DNA of 64,000 nt. Source: Rhodococcus wratislaviensis (lineage in GTDB: Bacteria > Actinomycetota > Actinomycetes > Mycobacteriales > Mycobacteriaceae). The DNA lies in the NCBI RefSeq assembly GCF_900455735.1, contig NZ_UAUI01000022.1:310001-374000 (forward strand), given 5' to 3'. The position numbers were made by a program, and so were the translations under genes. Each line of letters starts with the position of its first letter. Within the stretch, counting starts at the first letter, position 1. Positions 53,288-62,209 of the stretch are shown here, piece by piece. The notes below the pieces were generated by a model. That model saw only the letters and a list, made by a program, of their open reading frames with translations. It made no database searches and was not told the origin of the DNA.

Positions 53288-53332
53288 CAGAAGAGGGGCC
53301 CTGCACCGATCCGGTGCAGGGCCCCTCTTCTG
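53288..53332. terminator. rpf terminator, 21-bp perfect stem
   Basis: CAGAAGAGGGGCCCTGCACCG (arm split: 53288-53308) pairs exactly with 53312-53332 over a 3-nt loop. It starts 14 bp after the rpf stop and ends 8 bp before the stop of the convergent 62-residue gene, so it probably serves both. The AGAAGAG/CTCTTCT outer part gives a T-rich end. Confidence 0.9.
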
Positions 53333-53340
53333 TCGTCGGG

Positions 53341-53529
53341 TCAGCGGTTGATCACGGTGTGCGGATGCGCGTAGGGCAGCGAGTCCGCCGGCAGCGGGAA
53401 CTCGGTGTCCTCGCCGAACGGGGACAATCCGCCCGCACGGCTCGACGACAGTTCGGTCACGGCGCTATCTCCATCGGCGGTTTCGGGCCACCCTGGATCC
53501 ACGTACTGCTTCTTCGAATTGTTAGCCAC
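53341..53529 (-). CDS. Small conserved-looking protein of unknown function
   Basis: A 62-residue acidic, soluble protein ([20 protein letters not shown], then [20 protein letters not shown], then [22 protein letters not shown]). It has no membrane helix, signal or known domain. Composition is balanced rather than the Arg/Pro-rich pattern of chance frames, and a terminator sits right at its end, so it is probably real. The start is GTG at 53529, with no clear Shine-Dalgarno. It is divergent from the Rv0862c-like gene across 60 bp. Similar short proteins are recalled beside this gene in mycobacteria, but this is not verified. Confidence 0.65.
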   Translation of the reverse strand: MANNSKKQYVDPGWPETADGDSAVTELSSSRAGGLSPFGEDTEFPLPADSLPYAHPHTVINR

Positions 53530-53589
53530 GGTGCCATTTTGACAGGAGCGTTCGGCGACGTACAGCCCAGGTCTCTAATCTGATAGTCG

Positions 53590-55908
53590 ATGACCGACAC
53601 CGACGACGCCACCGCGAGCACCAACGGCACCGCTGCCTCCCCCCGCGGCGCCGCGACCCTCGCGGATTGGCTGGCCGCGCGCAGCGACGCCGAACTGACG
53701 GATCTGCTCCGCAAGCGCCCCGACCTGGCGGTCCCACCGCCGGCCACGATCGTCGTCCTCGCCGGCCGCGCCGAACAGCGGGCATCGGTGGCCCGCGCGG
53801 CCGACAACCTGACGTCGCTGGACTTCGGCATCCTCGAACTCCTGGCGCTCGAACGGGCCGACGAGGTCGCCGTGCCGCGGGCCACCCTGCAGGACGCGGT
53901 GGGGTCGCGGGCGACGAAGAAGACCGTCGACGCCACGCTGGACGGCCTGCGGTCCGTGGGGATCGTCTGGGGTGACAAGACGTCGCTGCGCATCGTGCCC
54001 GCTGTCGTGGCCACCATCCCGTGGCGGGTCGGGCGCAGCGCCGAACCCGTCGAGACGCTCGACGAACCCGGGATCACGGCCGCGCTGGCCGGCCTGCAGA
54101 GCGTCGAGCGGGACATCCTCGAAACGCTGTCGAAGTCGAGTTCGATCGGACGGACCCGGGACGCGGCCCCCGGAACACCCCCCGACCGTCCCGTGCAGCG
54201 GCTCCTCGCCGCCGGGCTGCTGCGGTGGATCGACGAGGAAACCGTCGAACTGCCCTATCAGGTGCGGCAGGTCCTGCGCGGGGAGGCCGTCTTCGACCCC
54301 ACCTCGCTGGCCCCTCCCACCGTGACCGGCCGCAAGCACAAGCCGGCCGATATCAATGCCGCCGCGGCAGGTGAAGCGCTCGAACTGGTTCGCCACTGCG
54401 AGGACGTTGTCAAAGCTCTCGGCGAGGTCCCGGCGCCCGCGCTGCGGGCGGGTGGTCTCGGTGTCCGCGAACTGCGGCGGATCGCCAAGACGTCCGGCAT
54501 CGACGAGAACAGGCTGAGCCTGCTCGTCGAACTTCTCTCGGCCGCGGGACTGATCGCGAGCGGCACCCCGGACCCGGCCCCGACGACCGACAGCGGGGAG
54601 AACTACTGGGCCCCGACCACCGCGGTCGACAACTGGCTCACGGCGCCGGTCGCCCGGCGGTGGCACGCTCTGGCCGCGGCGTGGCTGGAGCTGCCGCGCA
54701 TGGCGTGGTTCATCGGCATGCGCGACGCCAACGACAAACCGGTCGCCGCGCTGTCCGAGGAAGTGCGCGCGCCGTCCGCGCCGCGCGACCGGCAGGCGAT
54801 CCTCGGATTGCTGGCGGAGCTGGGCAGCGGACACTCGGCGGATCCCGCCGAGGTCAGCCGACTGCTGGCGTGGCGTCGCCCCCGCTGGGGTGCCCGGCTG
54901 CGGGTCCACGCGGTGGATCGCACCCTCGACGAGGCCGCGACGCTCGGACTCGTCGCCCGCGGGGCACTCAGCTCACCCGGACGCGCACTGCTCCACGGCG
55001 GCGACGCCGAGGCCGAGATGCACGCGTCGCTGCCCGAACCCGTCGACCACGTCCTCGTCCAGGCCGACCTCACCGTCGTCGCCCCCGGACCGCTGACACC
55101 GGAGCTGCTCGAGCAGATCACCCTGGTCGCGGACATCGAATCCGCCGGTGCGGCGTCGATGTACCGGATCAGCGAAGACAGCGTCCGGCGCGCCCTCGAC
55201 GTCGGGATGACGGCAGCCGAACTGCACAGCCTGTTCGCCACCCGGTCGCGCACACCCGTTCCGCAGTCGCTGTCGTATCTGATCGACGACGTCGCGAGAC
55301 GGCACGGCCGGCTCCGGGCGGGGGTCGCGGCGTCCTTCGTCCGCTGCGAGGACCCCACGCTGCTCGCGGAAGTCCTGGCGTCGCCGGTCGCTGCATCTTT
55401 GGCCCTGCGCGCGTTGGCTCCGACGGTCGCGGTGTCGCAGGCACCGCTGCGGGAAGTACTGGGCGAACTGCGGGCTGCCGGTTTCGCGCCCGCAGGCGAG
55501 GACTCGTCCGGCGCGCTGGTCGACCTGCGTCCCCGCGGCGCCCGGGTCCTGACCCGGCGCAAGGCTCCCGCCGGCCGCACCCCGGCCGTCGCCACGGATG
55601 CCCAGCTCGACGCGGTCGTCCGAACTCTCCGCGCAGGCGACCTGGCCGCGTCGGCCAAGGGTTCCGGCAGCATCCGGTCCGACGGGTCGCGCGCCAGCAG
55701 CGCCGCGACCATCGCCCTGCTCAACGCGGCGGCGCGGGAACGCACCAGCGTGACCATCGGGTACGTCGACGCGCAGGGTGTGGCGACGCACCGCATCGTC
55801 GATCCCGTGAGCGTCGGCGGCGGTCAGCTCGACGCGTTCGACCCGGCGAGCGGCGCGGTCCGGCGGTTCACGCTCCACCGCATCACGTCGGTCGCCCGCG
55901 TCGTCTGA
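53590..55908 (+). CDS. Helicase-associated (XPB/Ssl2-like) domain protein, Rv0862c type
   Basis: A 772-residue protein without helicase motifs of its own. The N-terminal ~120 residues (TLADWLAARSDAELTDLLRKRPDLAVPPP) form repeats of winged-helix type; the middle (PEPVDHVLVQADLTVVAPGPLTPELLEQITLVADIESAG) matches the helicase C-terminal-like domain annotated in this family; the end is WYL-like (LNAAARERTSVTIGYVDAQG). In mycobacteria it lies beside the XPB helicase gene (Rv0861c) and is thought to assist DNA repair; that helicase is not in this window. TAATCT (53576-53581) lies 8 nt before the ATG, suggesting a leaderless start. Its TGA is inside the palindrome at 55905. Confidence 0.85.
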   Translation: MTDTDDATASTNGTAASPRGAATLADWLAARSDAELTDLLRKRPDLAVPPPATIVVLAGRAEQRASVARAADNLTSLDFGILELLALERADEVAVPRATLQDAVGSRATKKTVDATLDGLRSVGIVWGDKTSLRIVPAVVATIPWRVGRSAEPVETLDEPGITAALAGLQSVERDILETLSKSSSIGRTRDAAPGTPPDRPVQRLLAAGLLRWIDEETVELPYQVRQVLRGEAVFDPTSLAPPTVTGRKHKPADINAAAAGEALELVRHCEDVVKALGEVPAPALRAGGLGVRELRRIAKTSGIDENRLSLLVELLSAAGLIASGTPDPAPTTDSGENYWAPTTAVDNWLTAPVARRWHALAAAWLELPRMAWFIGMRDANDKPVAALSEEVRAPSAPRDRQAILGLLAELGSGHSADPAEVSRLLAWRRPRWGARLRVHAVDRTLDEAATLGLVARGALSSPGRALLHGGDAEAEMHASLPEPVDHVLVQADLTVVAPGPLTPELLEQITLVADIESAGAASMYRISEDSVRRALDVGMTAAELHSLFATRSRTPVPQSLSYLIDDVARRHGRLRAGVAASFVRCEDPTLLAEVLASPVAASLALRALAPTVAVSQAPLREVLGELRAAGFAPAGEDSSGALVDLRPRGARVLTRRKAPAGRTPAVATDAQLDAVVRTLRAGDLAASAKGSGSIRSDGSRASSAATIALLNAAARERTSVTIGYVDAQGVATHRIVDPVSVGGGQLDAFDPASGAVRRFTLHRITSVARVV

Positions 55909-55958
55909 CCCGTGAGTACTTGTTAACCACGGGCGGTTAACAAGTACTCACGGGTCAG
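55905..55958. repeat. Long palindrome, family copy 2, 24-bp perfect stem
   Basis: Left arm 55905-55928 and right arm 55935-55958 pair without mismatch over a 6-nt loop (ACGGGC). The core GTGAGTACTTGTTAACC and its inverted copy are the same as at 10935 and 57053; here an extra CTGACCC/GGGTCAG extends the stem. The left arm contains the TGA of the Rv0862c-like gene. The next gene runs in the same direction and starts 97 bp after the element, so it is not restricted to convergent pairs. Confidence 0.95.
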
Positions 55959-56054
55959 ATAACGATTCTGCGCAAACGCCGAGGAATTCCGGGGCGCGCA
56001 ATACCGTGATGCTGGTATGTACCTGGCCGGGGACGATTACCAGGAGGCAGAACC

Positions 56055-57038
56055 GTGATTGTCACTGCAACGAAGCCGTCACATGGTTGGTTACGAAGCG
56101 TCGTCCGGCTGATGGTTGCCGTGGTGATCCTGCCGCTGGCGTTCGTCCTCGTCGGCGGCGGAACGGCGTCCGCCGACCCGTACAGCCGTCTGCGCGAGCA
56201 CTGGGTCGACGCCCCCGGCGGGGTCGGGCAGATCAAGGTACGCATGTGGCTCGCGAACAACGGCAGCAACAAGGCCCTGTACCTCCTCGACGGCCTCCGC
56301 GCGACCAACGACGTCAGCGGGTGGGAGCACGAGACCAACGCCGCGTGGCTGTCCGATCACGGGATCACCGTGGTCGAACCGGTCGGCGGGCAGTCCAGCT
56401 TCTATACGGACTGGTACGCGCCCAGCAACACCAACGGTCAGCCGTACACCTACAAGTGGGAGTCGTTCCTCACCCAGAACCTGCCCGACTTCCTGGCGAA
56501 CAACTACGGCATCAGCCGCACCAGCAACGCCATCGCCGGACTGTCGATGGGCGGCAACGCGGCGTTGATCCTCGCCGCCTACCACCGCGACCAGTTCACG
56601 TTCGCCGGCTCGATGTCGGGGTACCTGAACCTGTCGGCGCCGGGCATGCGTGAGGCGATCCGGGTGGCGATGCTCGACTCCGGCGGCTACAACTCCGACT
56701 GCATGTGGGGTCCGCCGTGGGATCCGGCGTGGCTCCGCAACGATCCGTTCGTCGCCGCGCCGCTGCTGCGCGGACTACCGATGTGGATCTCGGCGGGCGC
56801 CGGCCTCCCGGGCCCGCACGATCAGCCGCAATCAGCCATCGACGTGTTCAACGTCGGAACCGGCATGGGCCTCGAGGCCATCGCGCTGGCCCAGAACCGT
56901 GCGTTCCAGGTGCGGCTCGACACCCTCGGCATTCCCGCGCACTACGACTTTCCGGCGACGGGAACCCACAGCTGGGGATACTGGCAGGACCAGCTGTGGG
57001 CCATGCTGCCGATGATGAAGGCGTCGATCGGCGCCTGA
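56055..57038 (+). CDS. Secreted mycolyltransferase / antigen 85-type esterase, second copy
   Basis: A 327-residue exported protein. The signal peptide (VVRLMVAVVILPLAFVLVGGGTASA, then DPYS) leads into an antigen 85-like alpha/beta hydrolase. Nucleophile Ser164 lies in GLSMGGNAALILAAYHRDQF, close to the Ag85 consensus; MWGPPWDPAWLRNDP and GTHSWGYWQDQLW with the catalytic His follow. It is nearer to true antigen 85 than the copy at 5925 (GLSMGG, SGYLNLSAP). The role is mycolate transfer to trehalose or arabinogalactan in the envelope. GTG start with GGAGG (56043-56047). It converges on the fused ABC exporter over palindrome copy 3. Confidence 0.9.
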   Translation: MIVTATKPSHGWLRSVVRLMVAVVILPLAFVLVGGGTASADPYSRLREHWVDAPGGVGQIKVRMWLANNGSNKALYLLDGLRATNDVSGWEHETNAAWLSDHGITVVEPVGGQSSFYTDWYAPSNTNGQPYTYKWESFLTQNLPDFLANNYGISRTSNAIAGLSMGGNAALILAAYHRDQFTFAGSMSGYLNLSAPGMREAIRVAMLDSGGYNSDCMWGPPWDPAWLRNDPFVAAPLLRGLPMWISAGAGLPGPHDQPQSAIDVFNVGTGMGLEAIALAQNRAFQVRLDTLGIPAHYDFPATGTHSWGYWQDQLWAMLPMMKASIGA

Positions 57039-57052
57039 CCGTGGCCTCCGGC

Positions 57053-57098
57053 CCCGTGAGTACTTATTAACGTCCGGCGGTTAATAAGTACTCACGGG
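57053..57098. repeat. Long palindrome, family copy 3 (VSTY-stop repeat)
   Basis: Left arm 57053-57071 (CCCGTGAGTACTTATTAAC) pairs perfectly with 57080-57098 over an 8-nt loop. Read on the minus strand, the right arm gives the fused ABC exporter its last residues Val-Ser-Thr-Tyr and TAA (57081-57083), as copy 1 does for an MFS protein. It lies 15 bp after the stop of the convergent mycolyltransferase. Confidence 0.95.
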
Positions 57099-60000
57099 CG
57101 GCGAAGCCGCATAGGCGTCCCAGAGCTCGCGGTAGACGCCCCCTCGTTCCAGTAGCTCCTCGTGTGTTCCGACTTCCGCGACCCGTCCGCCGTCGAGGAC
57201 CACCACCCGGTCGGCTCGCGCCGCGGTGCTCAACCGGTGCGCCACGACGACGGTGGTGCGCCGCCGGGACAGGTTCTCGGTCGCGAGCCGGACGCGGTCC
57301 TCGGTGGCCAGGTCCAGTGACGCCGTGGCCTCGTCCAGCAGCAGGATGTCGGGGTCCACCAGTTCGGCGCGGGCGAGTGCCAGCAGCTGGCGTTGTCCGG
57401 CCGACAGGTTGCGCCCGTGCTCCCCGATCGGCTGCAGGTATCCGAGGGCGAGCCCGGACACCATCTCGTGCGCCCCGACCGCTCGGCTGGCGGCCTCGAC
57501 CTGCGCGTCCGACGCGTCGGGGCGCCCGTAGGCGACGGCGTCGCGGACGGTGGCGCCGAACAGATGCGGCTCCTGCGGAACCACACCGAGTCGCTGCCGG
57601 AACGACGCGAGGTCGAGCGACCGGGTGTCGATGCCGTCCACCCGCACCGCGCCCTCCGTCGGGTCGTAGAACCGGGCGAGCAGCTTGAGCACCGTCGACT
57701 TGCCCGCGCCGGTCTGACCTACGAGGGCGACGGTCTCGCCCGGTTCGATGCGAAGCGCTACCCCTCGCAGGGCCTCTCCCTTGCCGGACTCGTACGCGAA
57801 GTGGACGTCGTCGAACACGATTCCGCCCTGGATGCGGTCGAGGACGATCGGATCGTCCGTCTGCGGGGTGGTGGTCGGTGTCCTCATCAGCCCCCGCAGT
57901 CGGCCCAGCCCGATCACCGCCTGCTGATACCCGTCGAACACCTGCGAAAGCTGTTGCACGGGAGCGAAGAACAGTTCGACGTAGAGCACGAAGGCAATCA
58001 GGGTGCCGACGGTGAGTGACCCTGCATGGATCCGCGCCGTACCGGCCGCGAGCACCAGCCCGGTCGCCACCACCGACAGGAACTCGACGAACGGAAAGTA
58101 CAGGGCCATGTACCGCTGGGCCCGTAGCCGCGACTCCCGGAAGTCCCAGGCCCGCCGGGCGAACTGGACCGCGTTGTAGTCTTCGCGCCGAAATGCCTGC
58201 GTGACGCGGATATTCGTCACATTCTCCTGCAGATAGGCGTTGACGATCCCGACCCGATCACGGGCCTCCGCGTAGGCGGGCACGGACTTTCGGCGGAACA
58301 CCACGGTGGCCGCGACGAGGATGGGCACCACGAGGACCAGCACGAGGGCAAGTTCCGCATCGATCACCAGGAGTGCCACGAGAACACCGGAGATCGTCAG
58401 CGCGCTGACCACCGCCGTGGCCAGACCCGTCTGCAGGAAGTTGGACAGACTGTCGACATCGGTGGTCATGCGTGTCATGATCCGGCCGGCCAGTTCTCGT
58501 TCGTAGTACTGCAGACCGAGCCGCTGTAGTTGCGCGAACGTCTTGACCCGCAACGTGTACAGCAGCCGTTCGCCCGTCCGCCCGGTCACCCGCGCCTGGG
58601 CGATGTTGACGGCCCAGTCCAGCAGCACCACCAGAATGGTCGCGGCCGCCGCGAGCAGCAGCAGGTCGCGGGCGCCTTGCAGCACTCCCCGATCCACCCC
58701 GGTACGGACGAGGACCGGCACCGCGATCTGTGCGACGGCGTCGAGCCCGACGAGCGCCAAGCCCGCGCCCAGCGGCAGGAGAAGCGGCCGCAGCAGCGAG
58801 CCGAGCCCGAACGCCGGGTCGGCGGCCCTGGCCTCGTCCGCGGCGACGTCCGGGTCGCCTGTGAGTGGCGGCAGGTCGTCGAGCCGAGCCATGACTTCGG
58901 GGCTGGGCGGCGCCGACGAGAGGATTCCGCCCGACGCGCCTCCGCGCGACGGTCCACTGGCGCCCGCGGCCGCGGTCGCGAAAGCCGCTGCGGCTCTGGC
59001 GTCGAACACGCCGGATCCCTCGTCACTGTCCTCCCGTCGCCACAGTTCGGCGGTGACACCGTCGACGTCCGGCGGGTCGGGTGACGGGTCCGGAGCGGTC
59101 ACGTCGTCCGCGCTCGACAGCAGCGCGCGGAACAGCGGGCACCGCTCGTCGAGTTCGGCGCTCGTGCCCACATCGACGATGCGACCGTCCGCCAGGACCG
59201 CGATGCGGTCCGCCAACGCGAGCGTCGACCGGCGATGCGCAATGATCAGGGTGGTCCGTTCGCTGGTCGCGACGCACAGTTCGTGGTGGATGGCGGCCTC
59301 GACACGGGCGTCGACCGCCGATGTCGCGTCGTCGAGCACCAGGATCCGCGGATCGGTCACCAATGCCCGGGCGAGGGCGATCCGCTGCCGCTGACCTCCC
59401 GACAACGTCACCCCCTGCTCCCCCACGACGGTGTCGAGCCCGTCCGGAAGTGCGTCGACGAATTCCTCCGCCTGCACCACTCGGAGCGCCTCACGCACCA
59501 GTGTCTCGTCGGCATCCGGCCGGCCGTAGGACACGTTGGCGCGGATTGTCTCGGACATCAGGTAGCTGTCTTCGAAGACGACGCCGAGCGCGGAGCGCAG
59601 CGATTCGAGCGACAGCCGGCGGGTGTCGATCCCCCCGACGGTGACCGCACCCGCGTCGGCGTCGTACAACCGCGGAACGAGCATGGCCAGAGTCGACTTT
59701 CCCGACCCGGCGGCACCGACGACCGCCACCGTCTCCCCCGGTGCGATCCGCAGCGACAGTCCGTCGAGTAGGCGGTTCGACGGATCGTATCCGAAGTCCA
59801 CGTCGTCGAACACGACCTCGAGCGGCCCATCTGGCAGGTCCACGGCGTCGGGTGGGGTCGTGACTGCCGGGGCGTTGTCGATCACCTCTCGGACGCGTTC
59901 CACGCTGGCACGGCCCTGTTGGCTCACGGTCAGCAACGTCGCGAGCTGTCGCACGGGCGAGGCGAACGACGCCAGGTACGTGGTGAAGGCGACGAACGTG

Positions 60001-60839
60001 CCGAGCGACAGCGTGCCGTGCAGCGCGAGCCATCCTCCGAGCGCCAGGACCAGTGCCTGCCCGAGCATCGGGACCGCCTGCAGTGCAGGGTTGTACTGGC
60101 TGGTCAGGCGTGCGACGCGCAGCCGGGATCGGAACAGGTCGCCGGCCCGCTTCTCGAGGTCTTCGAGTTCGCGGCCTTCCTGGCCGAATCCCTTGACGAC
60201 GCGCACCCCGGTGACGGCGGCTTCGACTCCCCCGGCCACGATCGCTGCCTGTTCCTGGGCGTGCCAGTTGGCGGGGAACAGGTCGACGCGACTACGCACG
60301 GAGATGAACCACAGTGCGGGCAGGACGGCGAGAGCGACCAGGGTGAGGATCGGCGACAGCACGGCCATCACGGCCAGGGAGATGGCGAACATCAGCAGGT
60401 TCCCTGCCATGTGCGGCAGTAACTGCAGGAGCATCTGGATCAGCGTGATGTCCGAGATCGACCGGCTGACCACCTGCCCTGTCTGCAGTCCGTCCTGCTT
60501 GACGCCGTCGAGCCGCAGCAGGGATCGGAAGGCGTCGCCCCGCAGGTCGTACTGCACCCCGAGGGACAGCTGCCCGGACCGGTACCGTCGCGTGTAGGCG
60601 GCGGCGAAGCGGAGCGATGCGAGGGCGATGAGCACCGCGATCCACGGCGCCAGTGCATGATTCGTGTCCACCGCGGCATTGTCGATCACGTGCCGGACGG
60701 CCAGCGGAATGGTGGCGGTGGCGGCGGCCGCCACCGCCGCCGCCCCGTACGCGAGAACGAGATTGCGCCGCTGACGCAGACAGTATCCGAACAGATACCG
60801 CAGCCAGCCGGCATTCTCCCCCGGAGCTCCCGTCGTCAC
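57081..60839 (-). CDS. Fused two-unit ABC exporter (TMD-NBD-TMD-NBD)
   Basis: A 1252-residue exporter carrying two half-transporters in one chain: TMD1 (~20-310), NBD1 (~345-580), a Ser/Gly/Pro-rich linker (~580-690), TMD2 (~690-980), NBD2 (~1015-1250). NBD1 has Walker A GAAGSGKST (~374), signature LSGGQRQR, and Walker B ILVLDDATSA with Asp in place of the catalytic Glu. NBD2 has GQTGAGKST (~1041), signature LSAGQRQL and Walker B ILLLDEATAS with Glu. The NBD1 ATP site is thus degenerate. GTG at 60839 overlaps the monooxygenase stop (GTGA). The C-terminus ...PPVSTY is set by palindrome copy 3. Multidrug or lipid export is likely; the substrate is unknown. Confidence 0.9.
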   Translation of the reverse strand: MTTGAPGENAGWLRYLFGYCLRQRRNLVLAYGAAAVAAAATATIPLAVRHVIDNAAVDTNHALAPWIAVLIALASLRFAAAYTRRYRSGQLSLGVQYDLRGDAFRSLLRLDGVKQDGLQTGQVVSRSISDITLIQMLLQLLPHMAGNLLMFAISLAVMAVLSPILTLVALAVLPALWFISVRSRVDLFPANWHAQEQAAIVAGGVEAAVTGVRVVKGFGQEGRELEDLEKRAGDLFRSRLRVARLTSQYNPALQAVPMLGQALVLALGGWLALHGTLSLGTFVAFTTYLASFASPVRQLATLLTVSQQGRASVERVREVIDNAPAVTTPPDAVDLPDGPLEVVFDDVDFGYDPSNRLLDGLSLRIAPGETVAVVGAAGSGKSTLAMLVPRLYDADAGAVTVGGIDTRRLSLESLRSALGVVFEDSYLMSETIRANVSYGRPDADETLVREALRVVQAEEFVDALPDGLDTVVGEQGVTLSGGQRQRIALARALVTDPRILVLDDATSAVDARVEAAIHHELCVATSERTTLIIAHRRSTLALADRIAVLADGRIVDVGTSAELDERCPLFRALLSSADDVTAPDPSPDPPDVDGVTAELWRREDSDEGSGVFDARAAAAFATAAAGASGPSRGGASGGILSSAPPSPEVMARLDDLPPLTGDPDVAADEARAADPAFGLGSLLRPLLLPLGAGLALVGLDAVAQIAVPVLVRTGVDRGVLQGARDLLLLAAAATILVVLLDWAVNIAQARVTGRTGERLLYTLRVKTFAQLQRLGLQYYERELAGRIMTRMTTDVDSLSNFLQTGLATAVVSALTISGVLVALLVIDAELALVLVLVVPILVAATVVFRRKSVPAYAEARDRVGIVNAYLQENVTNIRVTQAFRREDYNAVQFARRAWDFRESRLRAQRYMALYFPFVEFLSVVATGLVLAAGTARIHAGSLTVGTLIAFVLYVELFFAPVQQLSQVFDGYQQAVIGLGRLRGLMRTPTTTPQTDDPIVLDRIQGGIVFDDVHFAYESGKGEALRGVALRIEPGETVALVGQTGAGKSTVLKLLARFYDPTEGAVRVDGIDTRSLDLASFRQRLGVVPQEPHLFGATVRDAVAYGRPDASDAQVEAASRAVGAHEMVSGLALGYLQPIGEHGRNLSAGQRQLLALARAELVDPDILLLDEATASLDLATEDRVRLATENLSRRRTTVVVAHRLSTAARADRVVVLDGGRVAEVGTHEELLERGGVYRELWDAYAASPPVSTY

Positions 60840-62197
60840 TGCGCAGACACCAGCGTGGAATCCTTCTCGACCGCAAACTGATTGGCGGGCCGCGGCAAAC
60901 CGTAGTGCCCGCGCAGCGTGGTCTCGGTGTAGTCGGTGCGGAAGAGTCCGCGTTCCTGCAGAATCGGGACCACGGAGTCGACGAACTTCTCCAACCCGGA
61001 CGGGAGGACCGCGGGCATGATGTTGAAACCGTCGGCGGCGCCGTTCCGGAACCAGTACTCGATCGTGTCGGCCACCTGCAGCGGGGTGCCCGCGAACGTG
61101 CGGTGACCGCGACCACCACCGAGTCGCCCGATCAGCTGCCGGACCGTGAGCTTTTCGCGGCGGGCGAGGTCCACGATCAGCGTGTACCGGCTCTTCGCAC
61201 CCTCGATCTCGTCCTCGGACGGCAAGTCCTCGGGAAGTTCCTCGTCGAGCGGGAGTTGCTCCGGTTCGAGATTGAACCGCTGCGCCAGCTGCTTGCGGGC
61301 GTATTCCGGCGAGATCAACCTTTCCAATTCGGCCTCGAGTTCGCGGGCCTCCTCTTCGGTGTCCCCGATGACCGGCACGATGCCGGGCAGGATCAGCACC
61401 TGCTCGGGGTCCCGGCCCAGTTTTGCGACACGGTCCTTGACGTCCGCGTAGAACGCCTTCCCCTCGTCCAGGGTGGGCTGGGCGGTGAAGATGGCCTCCG
61501 AGTACCGGGCGGCGAAATCCTTTCCGTCCTCGGACGATCCCGCCTGCACGAGCAGCGGGTATCCCTGCGGCGACCGCGGCACGTTGAGTGGTCCCCGCAC
61601 CTTGAAGAACCGGCCCTCGTGTTCGATGACGTGCACCTTGGCGGAGTCGGCATGGATCGCGACCTCCTTGTCCGCGACGATGGCGTCGTCCTCCCAGCTG
61701 TCCCACAGCTTGGTGGACACCTCCACGAACTCCGCGGCCCGCTCGTACCGGCTCCGGTGTGCGGGAGTGTCGTCGAGCCCGAAGTTCTGCGCCGCATCGG
61801 CGCCGGCCGTGGTGACGATGTTCCAGCCTGCGCGTCCGCCGCTGACGAAGTCGAGGGACGCGAACCGCCGCGCCAAGTTGTACGGCTCGTTGTAGCTGGT
61901 CGATGCGGTCGCGATCAGGCCGATCTTCTCGGTGGCCGCGGAGATCGCCGTGAGGATGATCGTCGGCTCCAGCTTGCCGCTCGGCCTGCGTTCCGGATTG
62001 CTGAACAGCACCGGGCTGTCGGCGAGGAACACCGAGTCGAACTTTCCGCGTTCGGCGGTCTGCGCCAACGAGATGTAATGCTTGATATCGAGATTGGCGT
62101 TCGCATCGCTCTCGGGCAGGCGCCAGGCGGCCTCGTGGTGGCCGATCGCCATCAGGAATGCGTTGAGATGGAGCCGGCGCTGTGGGGACGAACTCAT
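60836..62197 (-). CDS. LLM-class FMN-dependent monooxygenase (NtaA/SnaA/DszA family)
   Basis: A 453-residue TIM-barrel flavin monooxygenase using FMNH2 from a separate reductase. The N-terminal LNAFLMAIGHHEAAWRLPES, FDSVFLADSPVL and RFASLDFVSGGRAGWNIVTT, then PLLVQAGSSEDGKDFAARYSEAIFTAQP are the standard signature of the NtaA/SnaA/DszA group. These enzymes oxidise organosulfur, aminopolycarboxylate or dibenzothiophene-type compounds. A ~15-residue acidic insertion (LPLDEELPEDLPSEDEIEG) near 310-330 is notable. AAGGGAG precedes the ATG. Position between a sulfonate-type importer and an ABC exporter points to sulfur-source scavenging. The reductase is not in the window. Confidence 0.9.
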   Translation of the reverse strand: MSSSPQRRLHLNAFLMAIGHHEAAWRLPESDANANLDIKHYISLAQTAERGKFDSVFLADSPVLFSNPERRPSGKLEPTIILTAISAATEKIGLIATASTSYNEPYNLARRFASLDFVSGGRAGWNIVTTAGADAAQNFGLDDTPAHRSRYERAAEFVEVSTKLWDSWEDDAIVADKEVAIHADSAKVHVIEHEGRFFKVRGPLNVPRSPQGYPLLVQAGSSEDGKDFAARYSEAIFTAQPTLDEGKAFYADVKDRVAKLGRDPEQVLILPGIVPVIGDTEEEARELEAELERLISPEYARKQLAQRFNLEPEQLPLDEELPEDLPSEDEIEGAKSRYTLIVDLARREKLTVRQLIGRLGGGRGHRTFAGTPLQVADTIEYWFRNGAADGFNIMPAVLPSGLEKFVDSVVPILQERGLFRTDYTETTLRGHYGLPRPANQFAVEKDSTLVSAQ

Positions 62198-62209
62198 GGT
62201 GTAACTCCC

